Shown here one piece after another: positions 35,811 to 48,389 of a DNA stretch of 64,000 nucleotides. Within the stretch, counting starts at the first letter, position 1; the number at the start of each line of letters is the position of its first letter. Under the pieces are notes generated by a model. That model was given only the letters and a program-made list of their open reading frames with translations. It was not told the origin of the DNA and made no database searches. The DNA lies in NCBI RefSeq assembly GCF_019703515.2, contig NC_059385.1:34708001-34772000 (forward strand), written 5' to 3'. The position numbers and the translations under genes were made by a program. The DNA is from Myxocyprinus asiaticus (Eukaryota > Chordata > Actinopteri > Cypriniformes > Catostomidae).

Positions 35811-37747
35811 ACAACTCTTAAACTGTCAACAACACAGTGTTATTTAAGTTGAAGTGTGTAATTTTTGCACCACTAGTGTCAGATTTGAGGGAATTGCACA
35901 AATAATGACAAGACACTTTTCAAACAAGTTTCCTGAAAACTCTTCGTGACTTAGCAGGGGTTAGCTGGTCTTTTCTTGCAGACACAGTAGAAAACAGTCT
36001 CCGCAGGATGAGAGCTGCTCATCTCTGGACAATTGCAGTGCCACATACTTTAGCAATTCCACACTGATTCTCTCAAGAGTCCAGACACAGTCACACTTGA
36101 TTTACTCCCAAGGGGATGAGGGAATTTGAGCAGGGCGTCAGTAACGGAAGTTTTGTTGCCATTTTGGTGGAATAAATCAACCTTATCAGATCAGATCAGT
36201 GTACAAGCAGTAAAAAAAAAAAAAAGAGGGATTTCAGGACAATATTCCTCATGACACCACACACTTAACGAAAGACATTTCTGTGAGGTTCTTGCAAACA
36301 CTTTTGTGCTTCTGAAATAACAGTAACTCCTGTGTAAGCGGGGGAAAAAGTTAAAGTGGCTTGATGAGAATTGTTTTCTTTCCAGTATTGACACATTTCT
36401 CCTTTTTTTTTTTTTTTAATAGCCTTTAGTTTACATCACAGTCATGAACCATGTTTTGCTATTTGCTTTAAGTCAGAAATAGATGGTATGGGGAGCAACA
36501 TTTTCATTCTATAAATGACAAAAAAAAAATGACTAAAACAGTACAACTAAACAGAAACCAGCATGAGCTGCTATCTCCACATTTAAAATGCACAAAAATC
36601 ACATTTTTTGCAAGTTAAAATCACCATTGGCCATTTAAAAAAATAAAATAAATAAATAAAACATCAGTCAACCACTAGTTTTAACACCAAATTCAACATG
36701 AGAGCTGTTATTTTAACATATTTGTTCTTTTAAAATTGATATCTAAGCAGTGGCATCATGGAGTTAAATACATTTATATTTTTATAATTATATATTATAA
36801 ATATTTATCATATCGCAGTTCAAACGGCAATCAAAATTTTTATTTATTTTATTTTTTCAAAATAACCATCATTTTTTTTTTTTTTTGTCCAAACTGTGCA
36901 GTCCTTGTTCTGGTTAAATAGGGTCCAATATGATTTCATGTTGACTGTAATAGGGCTCGGTTAAGGAATTTTTCCACTGGCCCGCTCAGTTAATTAATCA
37001 AACTCAGAATGCTGTTTTACACTCCAACATAGAACTCCACAGAAATGCATTAACATTACCATGGTGAAGCACAATCAATGACAAGTGTAGCTTTCTAAGA
37101 AATCTGTCAGGCATGTTTGTTTTTGACAGCAGATGCCCAGGGGAAGGAAGAGCTTGTAAACACTTTGATCAGGGCTTTGGCTCAGTCTGATCATGGATTT
37201 AACTACAGCAAAAAAAAAAAAAATAATAATTATAACTCTTTGCAAGAAGGATAAGAAATGCAGCTGTGAACGAACTCCAGTGCAACTACTCTAAAACCAG
37301 AAAACAACTGGAAATATCATCTCGTGGATAAAATAGCCATTTGGACAATGTCCTTCTTGGGAGAAAACATTTGGCCATTATCATCACCATGGGGACATGC
37401 ACATTTATAGGACAATATCGACAGTTTTCCTGACTAAATACTGGGTGGCACCATGATGATTCTAATCGCCACTGTACAGTCTCCATAAGTAGTAAGATCA
37501 AAACTATCAATGAGCATTTGAGACAGAGAACAACAACCATTTTAAGTGTCAGTTGGAGCAAAAATGAATTCAAGTTCAACTTGTGCAGTTGTTGGCTGTC
37601 ATAACAACTTGAAGTAATTAATGATCAGGCATATGATCAGCTAATCAGTTCATCATCAGTTATCAACATTGTTATAACAGTTATTAACATGAACTAACAA
37701 TTAAAACTACTTCTACAGCATTTATTAATCTTGGTTAATTTCAACAT
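35811..37747. other. No gene; partial MITE at the end
   Basis: Contains several homopolymer runs (about 36211-36225 A, 36404-36418 T, 36873-36886 T, 37210-37222 A). 37655-37747 holds a fragment of the TTAACATGAACTAACA-type MITE. No exon seen. Confidence 0.4.
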
Positions 37748-38001
37748 ACACCAATCAGCCACAACATTAAAACCACCTGCCTAATATTGTGTAGGTCCCC
37801 TGTGCTGCCAACCCACATCTCAAAATGGCATTCTGAAATGATATTCTTCTCATTCACAACTTTGTCAGTTTGAAACAGTCTGGCCATTCTCTGTTGACAG
37901 CAGAACTGCCCCTCACTGGATGTTTGTTGTTTTTGGCACCATTCAGAGTAAATTCTAGAGACTGTTGTGCGTGAAAATCCCAGGAGATCCCAATATGACA
38001 C
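37748..38001 (-). mobile_element. Short Tc1-like transposase fragment
   Basis: The minus strand reads DLLGFSRTTVSRIYSEW, then a QRRMARL-like match (QQRMARLFQTD). These are the HTH and linker of a Tc1-like transposase family found in fish, here with internal deletions and no catalytic part. The plus-strand flank CACCAATCAGCCACAACAT is typical of the same repeat, from memory. Confidence 0.55.
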
Positions 38002-39904
38002 TTTTCAGATGGTCCATTACCACACCCTCCACATTATTAGCACGTTTTAGCACAATGTGTGGACTTTTCAGATGGCCCCTTACCATAGGCTAAATTTCCA
38101 ACTTGTATCAATGTTAAATTAATGATCTGGAACAATTTCTGACTGCTCCGCAAATAAATAATTCTGATCGATTTGAGAACCAGTTCAAATGATTCATTGA
38201 AAAAAGCAATTCAGAATAAGAATCTGAGAAATGCTGGATTTACACTACACCAAGTTCAACACAAGAGCAATTTCTGGCCCATGAAATATCTTAGAGCTAA
38301 GCAGAACTACAAAACTGTATATATTTGCTATAGAAATTTCCATAATCTTTTAATTCACTTAGAAACCAACATTTTTTAATTCCCTAATATTTTCAGGTTT
38401 TCCATGACCGTGGGAACACTGCCTCTCAATCAAGTAAATGCATGAATGTTATTGCTGGTTTTTAAGGCATAGCTCACTCCAAAACAATAGTTAGTGTCTT
38501 CATTTGATGAGAATGCACATTTGAAGATATGCCCAATGACATGAAACCACATTCCTTAGGCCACTTTCCTACACAAACAGGAAGTCCTTAGGCCTAGTGA
38601 TCACCATAGGCACACACCAGATGTGAAGGCTGTTTCAAGCAGTAGGCAGCAATATCATGCTGCCTTCTTAGAATTATGGAGAAGGCAATCCAATGATGCA
38701 CTGCGACGAGCTCAGTGAAAGAAAAAAACATCCAAGATGGTAGACAAAGTGAAAGAATTTTACTTATAAATACAATTAAAATGGACTCTTTTACCCAATG
38801 CGTGTGTGTTGCGCATTTTCAGCCGATCAGAGTATTGTGTCATTACCTTATCAACTTGTACCTCTTTTGAAATCAATAGCGAGTCGAATCTCCGGTGCGC
38901 TTCACATTAGGAGTACTTTTTGTATGAGTTCCTGCCTACATGGAGCACTTCAAATCAAGTCAAATATGAGGTTTCATTTTAGTTAGGATGCTGCTTTAGA
39001 AGGTAGCTACCTACTTAGGCACTAGACAGCAAGGCAGCTCACTAGGGTTTGGAGAAGAACTAAAACTGCATTCTTGCTGCATTCATATCGAGCATTTTAT
39101 CATCTGACGTGGAGCATTTTGTGGAAGCAGGACACTTTACTGGCACTTATACGAGCATATGGCCTGCCCTGTGAACGCACACAATGATTGACAGGCAGAA
39201 AGTCTTCTGATTGGCTAAACAAATGATCTGACCACTGCCTGCAGACATCTTTTACCCTGCTGTTTACCAAGTCTAGGGCTGTTAGAGAGAAAAGTGTAAT
39301 ATTTTGTGGAACCTATTTCAGTCATATCTGACAGGTAATAGAGGCTATTTCTGCATGTCATTTCCTAAAAAAAATAAAAAAAATAAAAAAATAAATACTT
39401 ACAACACCTTTAACAAGCATGTGTTATGAAATTTTTCAGCCATTCCAGTAAAGAATTGCAATCATAAAGCAGCATATCACAGAGTTATTTTCTTCATAAT
39501 GTCATTTGATCTAAATTATCTATAAACACTCTTTAATACTAGAGTACAGAACTCTGCTTTCCCATTCAACCTTAACCCACTTTAGAGTCACAGTTAGTAG
39601 AACTGTGTATCACCAACAACATCACGATATGATACGTATCATAATGACGAGGCCACGATACAATGGTTATTGCGATACCAGTTCATTTTGAACTGAATTT
39701 CTCCTCGGCATAATTTAGGATAACAGCTGTTTGTAAACTGTATATCAGTACAGGCAAAAATGGTACATTTTGTGCCACTTAAAATACAATAAGGCCCAAA
39801 AAGATAAGTAAAATAATTAAATGTTACCAAAAAGAATGTGAACGATGTATTGTCGAATTGATTTTTTGAACATAGCCCTAATAGTTATAGTGATGTTATA
39901 GTTA
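38002..39904. other. No gene; possible hAT-like remnant at the end
   Basis: 39600-39895 contains TACGTATCATAATGACG words and ends GAACATAGCCCTAATAG, like a degenerate hAT end. The rest is unassigned. Confidence 0.35.
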
Positions 39905-40912
39905 CAGTGATGTCAAAAGTACCGGTACTTCGGTCCCAAGTCGATGCTAAAATAAAAAAGATGTAACGATACCAGTGCAATACTGGTAGTACCGAGTGCC
40001 GACTCAATTCAGTACTGGCGTGCTGTCTGATATACACACAGCTGCTTACAAATGCTCACATGCTTATTTGAGTGAGTGTTCTATGACTCCCTTTTACACT
40101 GAAAGGGACAATGAATCAAATTCAAATTGTGATATGTCCTAGTATGACTGTCAAACCGCAAATGGATGCAATTTAATTACATAAATATACAGTCTATATG
40201 TACTGCGTGCTGCAAAGCGCTGTGCTGACAGAAGAGAGCGCAAAAACACTGTAGACTATATTTTTATATAATAAACTGCAGCATTTTACACTTCAATGAT
40301 CACACTGTGTCATGTTACCAACGTCTTATCCGGAGGTGTGAAAACTACCATCACAAACACAGAACCGGAAAAGCATTCACGTCAAAATAAAAGTTTGTTT
40401 CAAATAAAAGTTCATCGCTTGAACTTTAAGAAATTGCGACAGAAATATATTACTAGTGTTTAGTAAAATGTATTTTATTATTATTATGTTGAACCTATCT
40501 CTCACAAGGAAGTGTTCTGTAACTGAATAGACGTTTTAATCAATGTTTTCATTTATATTGTGATGCTCTGTTGTCCAGCACTTTTTAAGACCAATGTTCT
40601 CTTTTAGATTATGTTGTGAGGCTCTTTACTAAAGCACTTTAAAACTGCAATAGTATGTTGAAAAGTAATTGTTCTATTTTAATTTGATTAAACAATTTTG
40701 ATGATGAAATTAAACTTTAAAACATGGAATTCAGAAAGAAAATGAAAATGTGATATTTGGGGGAAAAAATTAAATAGATATAGAAAAAAATAAAACTGAT
40801 TTCATATGGTCCTACTGAAAACATTTAAAGGTAATGAAATTAGTATCTTGAATCGTGAAATTTTACTTGTATCAGTACTGACTACTGAAATTTTGGTTCC
40901 GTGACAGCACTA
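39905..40912 (+). mobile_element. ACCGGTA-type hAT-like element, complete copy
   Basis: It begins CAGTGATGTCAAAAGTACC and ends GGTTCCGTGACAGCACTA, so the ends are inverted around a TAGTGNTGTCA core. About 1.0 kb with no transposase. It is the most complete of four related copies (22857, 27885, 39905, 49533). Confidence 0.6.
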
Positions 40913-41880
40913 GTTAGTAATTCATTGGACCTCTCAGGAAGAAATTGAAAACTCGGCAAAAATAAATAAAATAAACTTTCAAATACTGCTTCGAAATCAA
41001 TAAAATGGCGAACATCTGAGCAACAAGACTGATCAAATGGGCAATATTTTTCTGCAACAAGCTCCCTCAATGACAGTTCACTGTCTGATCTAATGGTGTG
41101 ACTTGGTATCATGTCTCAGAGATAATGGTAATTAATCACAGAAAATCCTAAGTAATGGCTTAAATAGGCAACGACACTGTTATAAAGGTTGAGGCAATAA
41201 AATTGGCCTCCAAATAATTTCTCTTGCCATTGGACTAACAGTAGAAGTTTCTTTGACCAAATATGGCTGCTTCCAAACACTGGTAAGAGAAACAAACCAG
41301 CAGTCTAGATCTCCTAAATGGGAGCAAAAGTTGACCATTACGCATAAATCTAGCACCAGTCACCATTTCACAACACATGGCCAAATCTGTTAAAACATAC
41401 TGAGGCACACTAGAGGAATAGTAAACTATTATTTCTGAGTCCACTGAAAATAATACACTAACTTGAAAAAAATAAAACAAATAATTTAAATGACATTGAC
41501 TTCTATAAAAAAGGATTTAGTGCAACTGAAATGTAACTCTATTCAAATATGCCCACACTGTACAGTACATGACATCATTTACCGAAGCTGTTTTTTACAG
41601 CAGTAAAGGTTCCTCAAGTGATTGTGCAGTTGATTTGAGTGTCACTAGTGTAGCTCTTCCTCTGGGAATAAAAGAGCATCTCCTGTTCTTTGGGAAGACA
41701 TCAGTACCAGCACTTAGACATTGACAAAATAATTGAAGTAATAAGTTACCATGTTACTTAGCTATACATATTATATTACTACAGGTTTGTTTGTTTGTTT
41801 GTTTGTTTAAAGGTTCAATGATGCTCATAATTTGGTTATATTATAAAATCTATTAAATTATTCAAAAATACATTACAAAG
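40913..41880. other. No gene; (TTTG)n run at 41787-41810
   Basis: Nothing else is assigned. Confidence 0.35.
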
Positions 41881-41952
41881 CTATTTGGCATTTTTGGAGG
41901 GCTCTCGGGGAGGGGCAGTGGAGAGAGAAGTTTAGTTGTGTGTGTGTGTGGC

Positions 41953-41993
<41 letters not shown>

Positions 41994-42009
41994 GTGTGTG
42001 TGTTTATAA
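41881..42009 (+). mobile_element. L1 3'UTR fragment (copy 5) with microsatellite
   Basis: CATTTTTGGAGGGCTCTCGG then GGAGGGGCAGTGGAGAGAG matches the L1 3'UTR in copy 4 (53627-53670). It runs directly into GT and AT repeats (about 41938-42002), exactly where the other L1 copies have their own microsatellites. The hAT-like copy B follows at once. Confidence 0.6.
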
Positions 42010-43316
42010 TAGGGCTGCAACTAATGATTATTTTGATAATCGACTAATCTAACGATTATTAGAATGATTATTCGACTATTCGGGCGATTATTGCAACGAT
42101 TAATCATTAGCTCTAAACTGACTATTCAGTTTGTGCCCCGAGTTAAAAGGTTGTATTAAACATGCTTACTATCAATAAAGAGGACAAAATCATCTTTTAA
42201 AAATACCTCTAAATGACATTCACTGAATTAAAGGAAAAAATACTTTTTATTATGTTTAATTCAGTAAAAATTTCACTACAAAAAAATCCTACTGAATTCC
42301 TTAAAACAAGTTACATTTACTTGAGAAGTAACATATAAGATATTTAGACTTGCTTTAAGAGAATGTATCTTAAATAAGTGTATTTTATATACAAGTGTAT
42401 TTCTTCACTTGGTTATACTTCTGCAAGTACAGTAAAGACAAAATACACTTGTATTTAAGATCTATTCTCTAAAAGCAAGTCTAAATATCTTATATGCTGC
42501 TTCTCAGGTGAATGCATCTTTTATAAAAGGATTTTTAGATATTTTAAAATATTTGTATTTTTAATATTATATTCAACATTCTCAGACAAAAAAACTAAAA
42601 ACAAATTATTCTGCAGTATAGCTGCTAAAGTAAATGTACGTTGTTTTAAAGGAGTTTTAGATATTTATATTAGAAAACAAGCCAAAACAAAAACAAATAA
42701 AAATGTATTTTGTTGCAGTGTATAATGGGGTGAAGACTACCCTCTCTCACCTTTTTGTTCACTTCAATCCATCATTAACTCACAAAAAAACAAACTCTCT
42801 CTTATTAATAAAGCTGCATTTTGCCAATTTTCTTCACAATAAGAAATGCACAGAGACATATATTATGATTCAATAAGTTGCCATCGCGTTATAATCTAGC
42901 TGCATTAAGCGTGTGCACTCGAGGGATGAGCGTCCCCGCAACAGAGTGTACCTCAGCCGGGTGCAGTTTCAATCTCTCCCCTTAGATCGCGACACTTCGC
43001 ACAACTCATAGAAGAGGTGCTGACCGCACAGAGAAATGCCAGTTTCCTTATTATTTTAACTTTAATAAAGCTATGACGCATTAAATAGAACTGCATTAAA
43101 GATGTAACGCCGGGGTGTTTCCTTTAAAGACGCTCGACACGCAAGTTTTGCTTAAGCTGAGCGTCAGCTCTGGCTCTGCTTATTCCACAACAAGAGTGCT
43201 TCTGTATTTACTTATTTTGTATTTTTGCATTATAATTCCCTCATACTTTGCGATCGACATCACCTGAAGCTGTTTGGAAAGTTTAGAGTGCGTCTGGACT
43301 GTGAGATGTGTTTTGT
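42010..43316 (+). mobile_element. GGGCTGCAACTAA-type hAT-like element, copy B
   Basis: It starts TAGGGCTGCAACTAATG then TTTTGATAATCGACTAATC. The body is the inverted counterpart of 34348-35810, including CAAACTCTCTCTTATTAATA and CTGTTTGGAAAGTTTAGAGT. The far end, present in copy A as 34348-34520, is missing. Confidence 0.65.
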
Positions 43317-43803
43317 ATTGCAGAATAATCTTTTATTATTATTTCTTAAAAAAAAAGCAGTGAAACATTTATTTGATTTCTGTCTAACAAATCAAAGTCA
43401 TGTGATGAAGTGGGTAGATATTTTGTTGTCATGTGACCAAAAACAAAACAAAACCAAAAAAAACACACAGAAAGGACTTCTAGACTATTAGGAAGTAAAA
43501 AAATATATATTTTGTGAAATAATTAAATATCAATACATATATTTGACATTTTTGTTACAAGTATTTTTTTGTTCAGGTCATTTGGTGTAACTCTCAGAAA
43601 ACTTCTTGATATTCTTGACTAAAAAATTATTATTGGTTAAAAAAATATTTTTCACCATTACTTTACAGATATCTATCAAGTTGTGTTCACGTTTTCAAGG
43701 TGCAAGGAAAGCATTTTCAGATTAACACTTTTTATTGATTCACATAATTGAACATAGAAAAACAAAACATATATATACACAGAATCAACATTAACCCCCA
43801 CTA

Positions 43804-44483
43804 TTACCCTTCCCCCCTCCAAATCCCCAATCCCACCCTGGCCCCAACAACATCCCAGTGGTCGTAAATGATATAGACACACACACAAAAAAATAAAATA
43901 ATGTTTTTTTTATAAATATACAAATAAAAAATAATAATAATAATAATCACATACATCCATAAATGACATATGTCCGCCCCATTTCTCCACGAAAAAGTTA
44001 TACTTCCCCATTCTTCTAAATGACCCTTCTTCAAAGGTCGCCACCCTTCCCACTCCTGAAAAGAGGGTGCTCCAGCCAACTGCCAACCTCTTAAAAGTAT
44101 CTGCCTGGCGATCATGACACTGGTTAAGACCCAACTCTTTATATGTCTATTTTTAATATCGATGACTGCACCATCGCCCAAAATACTGGGGCAAAATGAT
44201 ACCCAAGTGCCCGATACATCACACACCAAACTCTGAACCTTCAACCAAAACTCCTGCATCTTAACACACCCCCAAAAGACATGGGTTATGTCTCCATCCT
44301 CTGATTGGCATCGCCAGCAGGTGGGTGTGTCTTTAAGACCAAACCTATACAATCTAGAGGGGGTCCAATAGAACCGATGTAAAATCTTGAATTGCATAAG
44401 GTGCACACTTGCTTTTCTAGATGCAGAATCCTAGCCCACTCTCCCCCCTCCAATTCCAAGTTTCTCCTTTCTCTTTCTCCCAT
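43804..44483 (-). pseudogene. L1 ORF2 C-terminal (zf-RVT) domain, copy 2
   Basis: 44406-43804 encodes QFKILHRFYWTPSRLYR, GLKDTPTCWRCQSEDGD and ITHVFWGCVKMQEFW. This is the Cys-x2-Cys...His...Cys knuckle at the end of L1/Tx1 ORF2 proteins. It lies in a different frame from the RT, so it belongs to the same dead ORF2 and is not a host zinc-finger gene. Confidence 0.82.
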
Positions 44484-44739
44484 AATTTCTTGAGAAAGGT
44501 TGAAGCTCTGTCCCCCAGACTCTGAATTAGCAGGGAGTAATACACTGATGCCTCATGACCTTTTCCAAAAGCAGTAATCACCACTCTCATAGTATCTGTC
44601 ACTTTAGGAGGGTGTATGCAATTCCCAAAAATAATACAAAACAAGCGGCGCAGCTGTAGATACCTAAAAAACTGAGATCAAGGAATCCCAAAATGTTGAA
44701 CCAAATTTTCAAAGGATCTCAACACTCTACTCATATAGG

Positions 44740-45924
44740 TCACCGAGTGTAGTAACCCCCCCTCACAATCCACTCTGACCAGCAGAAAGGGGACTTATTA
44801 ATATATAATTTGGGGTTCAGCCATAAGCTCTTGGCAACATTTAGATAAACATCCGAATTAAACACTCTGAACACTTTTGTCCATTTCGACTGCAAATGCG
44901 AGATATCGGGCTGTAATTTAACTTCTCCAGTTAGATTGATAGAAAGGCTTTGTAATGGCAAAATAGGGGCAAGAACTTCCTGTACAATACAAAACCAGGG
45001 AGGGGCTCTTTCAGGTGGAAGCGACCAATGAGCCAAATGTCTGAGACCGAATGCATAATAATAAAACAAACTCTTGGGTAGGCCTAGCCCACCTTTGTCA
45101 ATCGGCCTATGCAGCTTACTGAAATGTAATATGGGACGCTTACCATTCCAAATGAAAGACTTCACTATGCTATCAAATTGCCTGAAATAAGAGAGGGGGA
45201 CATCTATAGGGAGTGACTGTAGCAGGTAGTTAAATTTTGGAATACAATTCATTTTAATAACATTAACCTTCACAATCATCGATAAATGTAATGAAGCCCA
45301 CCTGCCCACATTGCTCGAAAACCTTTTTATTAAAGGGTCAAAATTAACTAAATCACATACATTTGCTGTGAATAAAATACCCAAATACTTAATGCCCTGT
45401 TTGGGCCACTGGAAGGCACCTGGCTGGAAAGCCATTATTGGGCAGTACGCTGTGAGAGCCCAAGCTTCTGATTTAAACCAATTGACTCTGTATCCTGAGA
45501 ACTTAGAAAAGGAATTAATGATTCTGTGGAGGCAAGTCATAGATCTAGTAGAGTCGGAGACGAATAATAAAATATCATCTGCGTAAAGCAGAAGCTTATT
45601 CACCATACCTCCCGCCATCACCCCTGGAAAATCCTCCTCCTTTCTTATCGCGGTTGCTAATGGTTCGAGGGCAAGACAGAACAATAATGGGGAAAGAGGG
45701 CAACCCTGCCGGGTGCCCCTATCCAGAGTAAAATCATCTGAAATTAATCCATTTGTTTGTACCGCTGCTACAGGGTGTCTATAAAGCAACTTAATCCATC
45801 CAATAAACGTACTCCCAAACCCATACATTTCCAAAATCTTAAAAAGATAATCCCATTCTACCATATCAAACGCCTTTTTGGCGTCAAGTGAGATGGCAGC
45901 GACCGGAGTCTGATCATTCGCCAC
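44740..45924 (-). pseudogene. L1 ORF2 reverse transcriptase core, copy 2
   Basis: A single 394-codon open stretch. The first catalytic Asp is in AAISLDAKKAFDMVEWDY (residue 14). RGTRQGCPLSPLLFCLALEP follows from residue 69, and LLLYADDILLFVSD carries the catalytic YADD at residues 114-117. GYRVNWFKSEAWALTAY and a thumb/connection region follow. The palm motifs are intact, but frameshifts on both sides disconnect it from the upstream fingers (46052-45858) and the C-terminal domain. An intact ORF2 would be about 1200 residues. Related copies lie at 5816-7016 and 52020-53440. Confidence 0.88.
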
Positions 45925-46163
45925 TGACTACATGATATTGATGAAACGCCTAATGTTATCAGAAGAGCTGCGGCCCGAATAAACCCCACCTGATCTAAAT
46001 GTATAAGAGATGTCATAACTTTACTTAATTGTTTAGCCCAAATTTTTGACAATATTTTAACGTCTAGCTGGATCAGGGAAATTGGACAGTAACTCTCATA
46101 ATCGCTTGGGACTTTTTCCTTTTTAAGAATCGGACTGATCCGGGCTTGTGTTATGGTTGGCGG

Positions 46164-46179
46164 AAGCTTTCCATTCTTT
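46164..46179. repeat. SINE target-site duplication
   Basis: AAGCTTTCCATTCTTT, exact match to 46629-46644; the repeated word is L1 coding sequence. Confidence 0.88.
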
Positions 46180-46628
46180 TTTGGGGGGGGGATTTTTCCC
46201 CTTTTTCTCCCAATTTGGAATGCCCAATTCCCAATACGCTCTAAGTCCTCGTGGTCGCATAGTGATTCGCCTCAGTCCAGGTGGCGGAGGATGAATCCCA
46301 GTTGCCTCCGCATCTGAGACAGTCAATCCGCGCATCTTATCACGTGGCTTGTTGAGCGCGTTGCCACGGAGACATAGCGCGTGTGGAGGCTTCACGCCAT
46401 CCACCGCGGCAACCACGCTCAATTCACCACGCGCCCCACCGAGAACAAACCACATTATAGCGACCATGAGGAGGTTACCCCATGTGACTCTACCCTCCCT
46501 AGCAACCGGGCCAATTTGGTTGCTTAGGAGACCTGGCTGGAGTCACTCAGCACACCCTGGGATTCGAACTAGCGAACTCCAGGGGTGGCAGCCAGCGTAT
46601 TTTACCACTGAGCTACCCAGGCCCCCCA
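46180..46628 (-). mobile_element. tRNA-derived SINE inserted in L1 copy 2
   Basis: On the minus strand it starts GGGGGGCCTGGGTAGCTCAG (A-box TAGCTCAGTGG), with B-box AGTTCGAATCCC 50-60 bp later, then a long conserved body (CCAAATTGGCCCGGTTGCTA) and a G/A-rich tail. It is flanked by an exact 16-bp target duplication, AAGCTTTCCATTCTTT, at 46164-46179 and 46629-46644. That marks insertion by LINE machinery. Other copies: 55280-55724 and part of 51900-52018. Confidence 0.9.
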
Positions 46629-46644
46629 AAGCTTTCCATTCTTT

Positions 46645-47136
46645 AATGATTCCGTATAAAATTCTAACAAAAGTGGAGCCAATTCTGTAGCATAACATCG
46701 AAAAAATTCAGCGGCAAAGCCATCTGGCCCCAGAGCCTTGCCTGTAGGCAGGGCCTTAATTACCTCGTCAAGCTCCTCCAAGGTTATCTCAGAATCAACA
46801 GAATTGCTCAGTCATCAATTTAGGGAGTTCTAAATGTTCCACAAAGTTTCTAATATCTTCATTAGTAGACGAAGACATGGAACTATAGATATCAAGATAG
46901 AACTCTTTAAAAGCATTATTGATATAAATGGCTCAGGTAAATATTTCACCACCAGCAGATTTGGTTGAAAAAGACTCGCTCTGCTTTATATATCTAGCCA
47001 AAAGCTTCCCTGCTTTGTCCCCCAACTCAAAGTATGACTGTCTTGCCCTGAATAGCCAAAACTCCACCTTCTGTGACAAAATAGTATTATATCTGTATTT
47101 CAATCGGGTCAATTCTCTGAGGCCATCAGACGACAT
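46645..47136 (-). pseudogene. L1 ORF2 RT N-terminal region, copy 2
   Basis: 47136-46933 reads LKYRYNTILSQKVEFWLF and ARQSYFELGDKAGKLLAR, matching copy 1. Downstream the AGKAPGPDGFAAEFF-like motif (near 46745-46700) is frame-disrupted. Confidence 0.75.
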
Positions 47137-47415
47137 TCAGTGCTTCAGCTCTGCCCACTTAATATTCCCTTCCAACTCCACGAGTTCTCAAGCTTTGGAT
47201 TTTTTGGTAAATGAGGCATACTGTATGATCCGACCCCTAAGAACCGCCTTAAGTGCCTCCGATGCCATGCCCACAGAAGATACTGAGGACCAGTTGGTCT
47301 CCATATAAACACTGATTTCAGTCTTTAACATTTGTTGGAAATCAGGATTTTGCAAAAGGGATACATTAAAGCACCAACTATATGATTTCTTTTTCTCCGT
47401 ATGTGGCAACACCTC

Positions 47416-48132
47416 TTAACTCACCAGGGCGTGATCAAATACTAAGATGTTTCTAATTGAGCAATCCACAACAGATGAAATGAGGGACTTAAGATATAAA
47501 AAATAAAAAAAATCTATTCTAGAATAAATCTTATGGACTGATGAAAAAAATATATACTCCCTACCAGATGGATTCAAAAGTCTCCAAATATCCGTAAGAC
47601 CAAGATTTTTACACATCCTGTGAAGCGTCAATGTTGCTCTAGGTGGCTTACACACTTTTGCTTCACTATGATCAAGGACTGAGTCCATCAAAAGATTAAA
47701 GTCTCCTCTCAATATTATATCATGAGGGGTGCCAGCGGCTTGCAACATCCCTTCAAGATCGATAAAAAATCCCTGATCATCAACGTTAGGGGTGTAAATA
47801 TTAGCCAAAACCAACCGTTGCCCCAGAATTTCTTCTAAAAATGATTCTCCCTAATTTATCTTTAATCTGAGACATTTGAATTGTAGATGTTTACTTATCA
47901 ATGTAATGACTTCCCTGCTCTTGCTTGAGCCAGCACTAAAGAAAATACATCCACCCCATATCTTCCCAAATGTTTCAGCTTCCTGCGAGGAAAGATGTGT
48001 TTCTTGAAGAAACACTATATCACATTTCTTACGCTTAAGAAAATAAATAACCTTCCTTCTTTTTATGGGGTGCCCCAACCAATTCACATTCCATGTGGAT
48101 AAAGATAACCCACTCATATTAACATTTGACAT
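47416..48132 (-). pseudogene. L1 ORF2 apurinic-type endonuclease, copy 2
   Basis: 48132-47851 begins MSNVNMSGLSLSTWNVN and has CDIVFLQETHLSSQEAE, the catalytic Glu motif. A frameshift near 47840 leads to 47814-47416 with VLANIYTPN, IILRGDFNLLMDSVLDH and the C-terminal SRIDFF region. These are the ordered motifs of the L1 endonuclease that nicks target DNA. Confidence 0.82.
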
Positions 48133-48389
48133 TTTGATATAATAGACTACATAAATTCTGTGTCAAAAACAAGATTATACAGACCACATGCCAACATTAG
48201 TGCAACAATCAAACCCCAAACTCCCCCCGGACCAAACAAACAGAAAAAAGAAAAACATGCACATTAACCCCGCGCACGACAGCGCCAACCGACGTCAATC
48301 CCTCTAAACTCAAAAGGTCCATGTATGCCTACAAAAGGCCCCGCGAAAACTTTGCCATCAGATTGCTCAAGTCCGGTGGTTCTGCACAA

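Noticed and set aside
43804..44406. Apparent host zinc-finger gene
   Set aside because: The Cys/His knuckle and neighbours are the C-terminal domain of L1 ORF2, repeated at 53178-53441.
46123..46467. 114-codon minus-strand open frame
   Set aside because: Lies across the SINE body and the adjoining L1; not a gene.
46560..46628. Possible tRNA gene (A and B boxes)
   Set aside because: It is the 5' head of a SINE with a long non-tRNA body and target duplications; the tRNA fold is degenerate.
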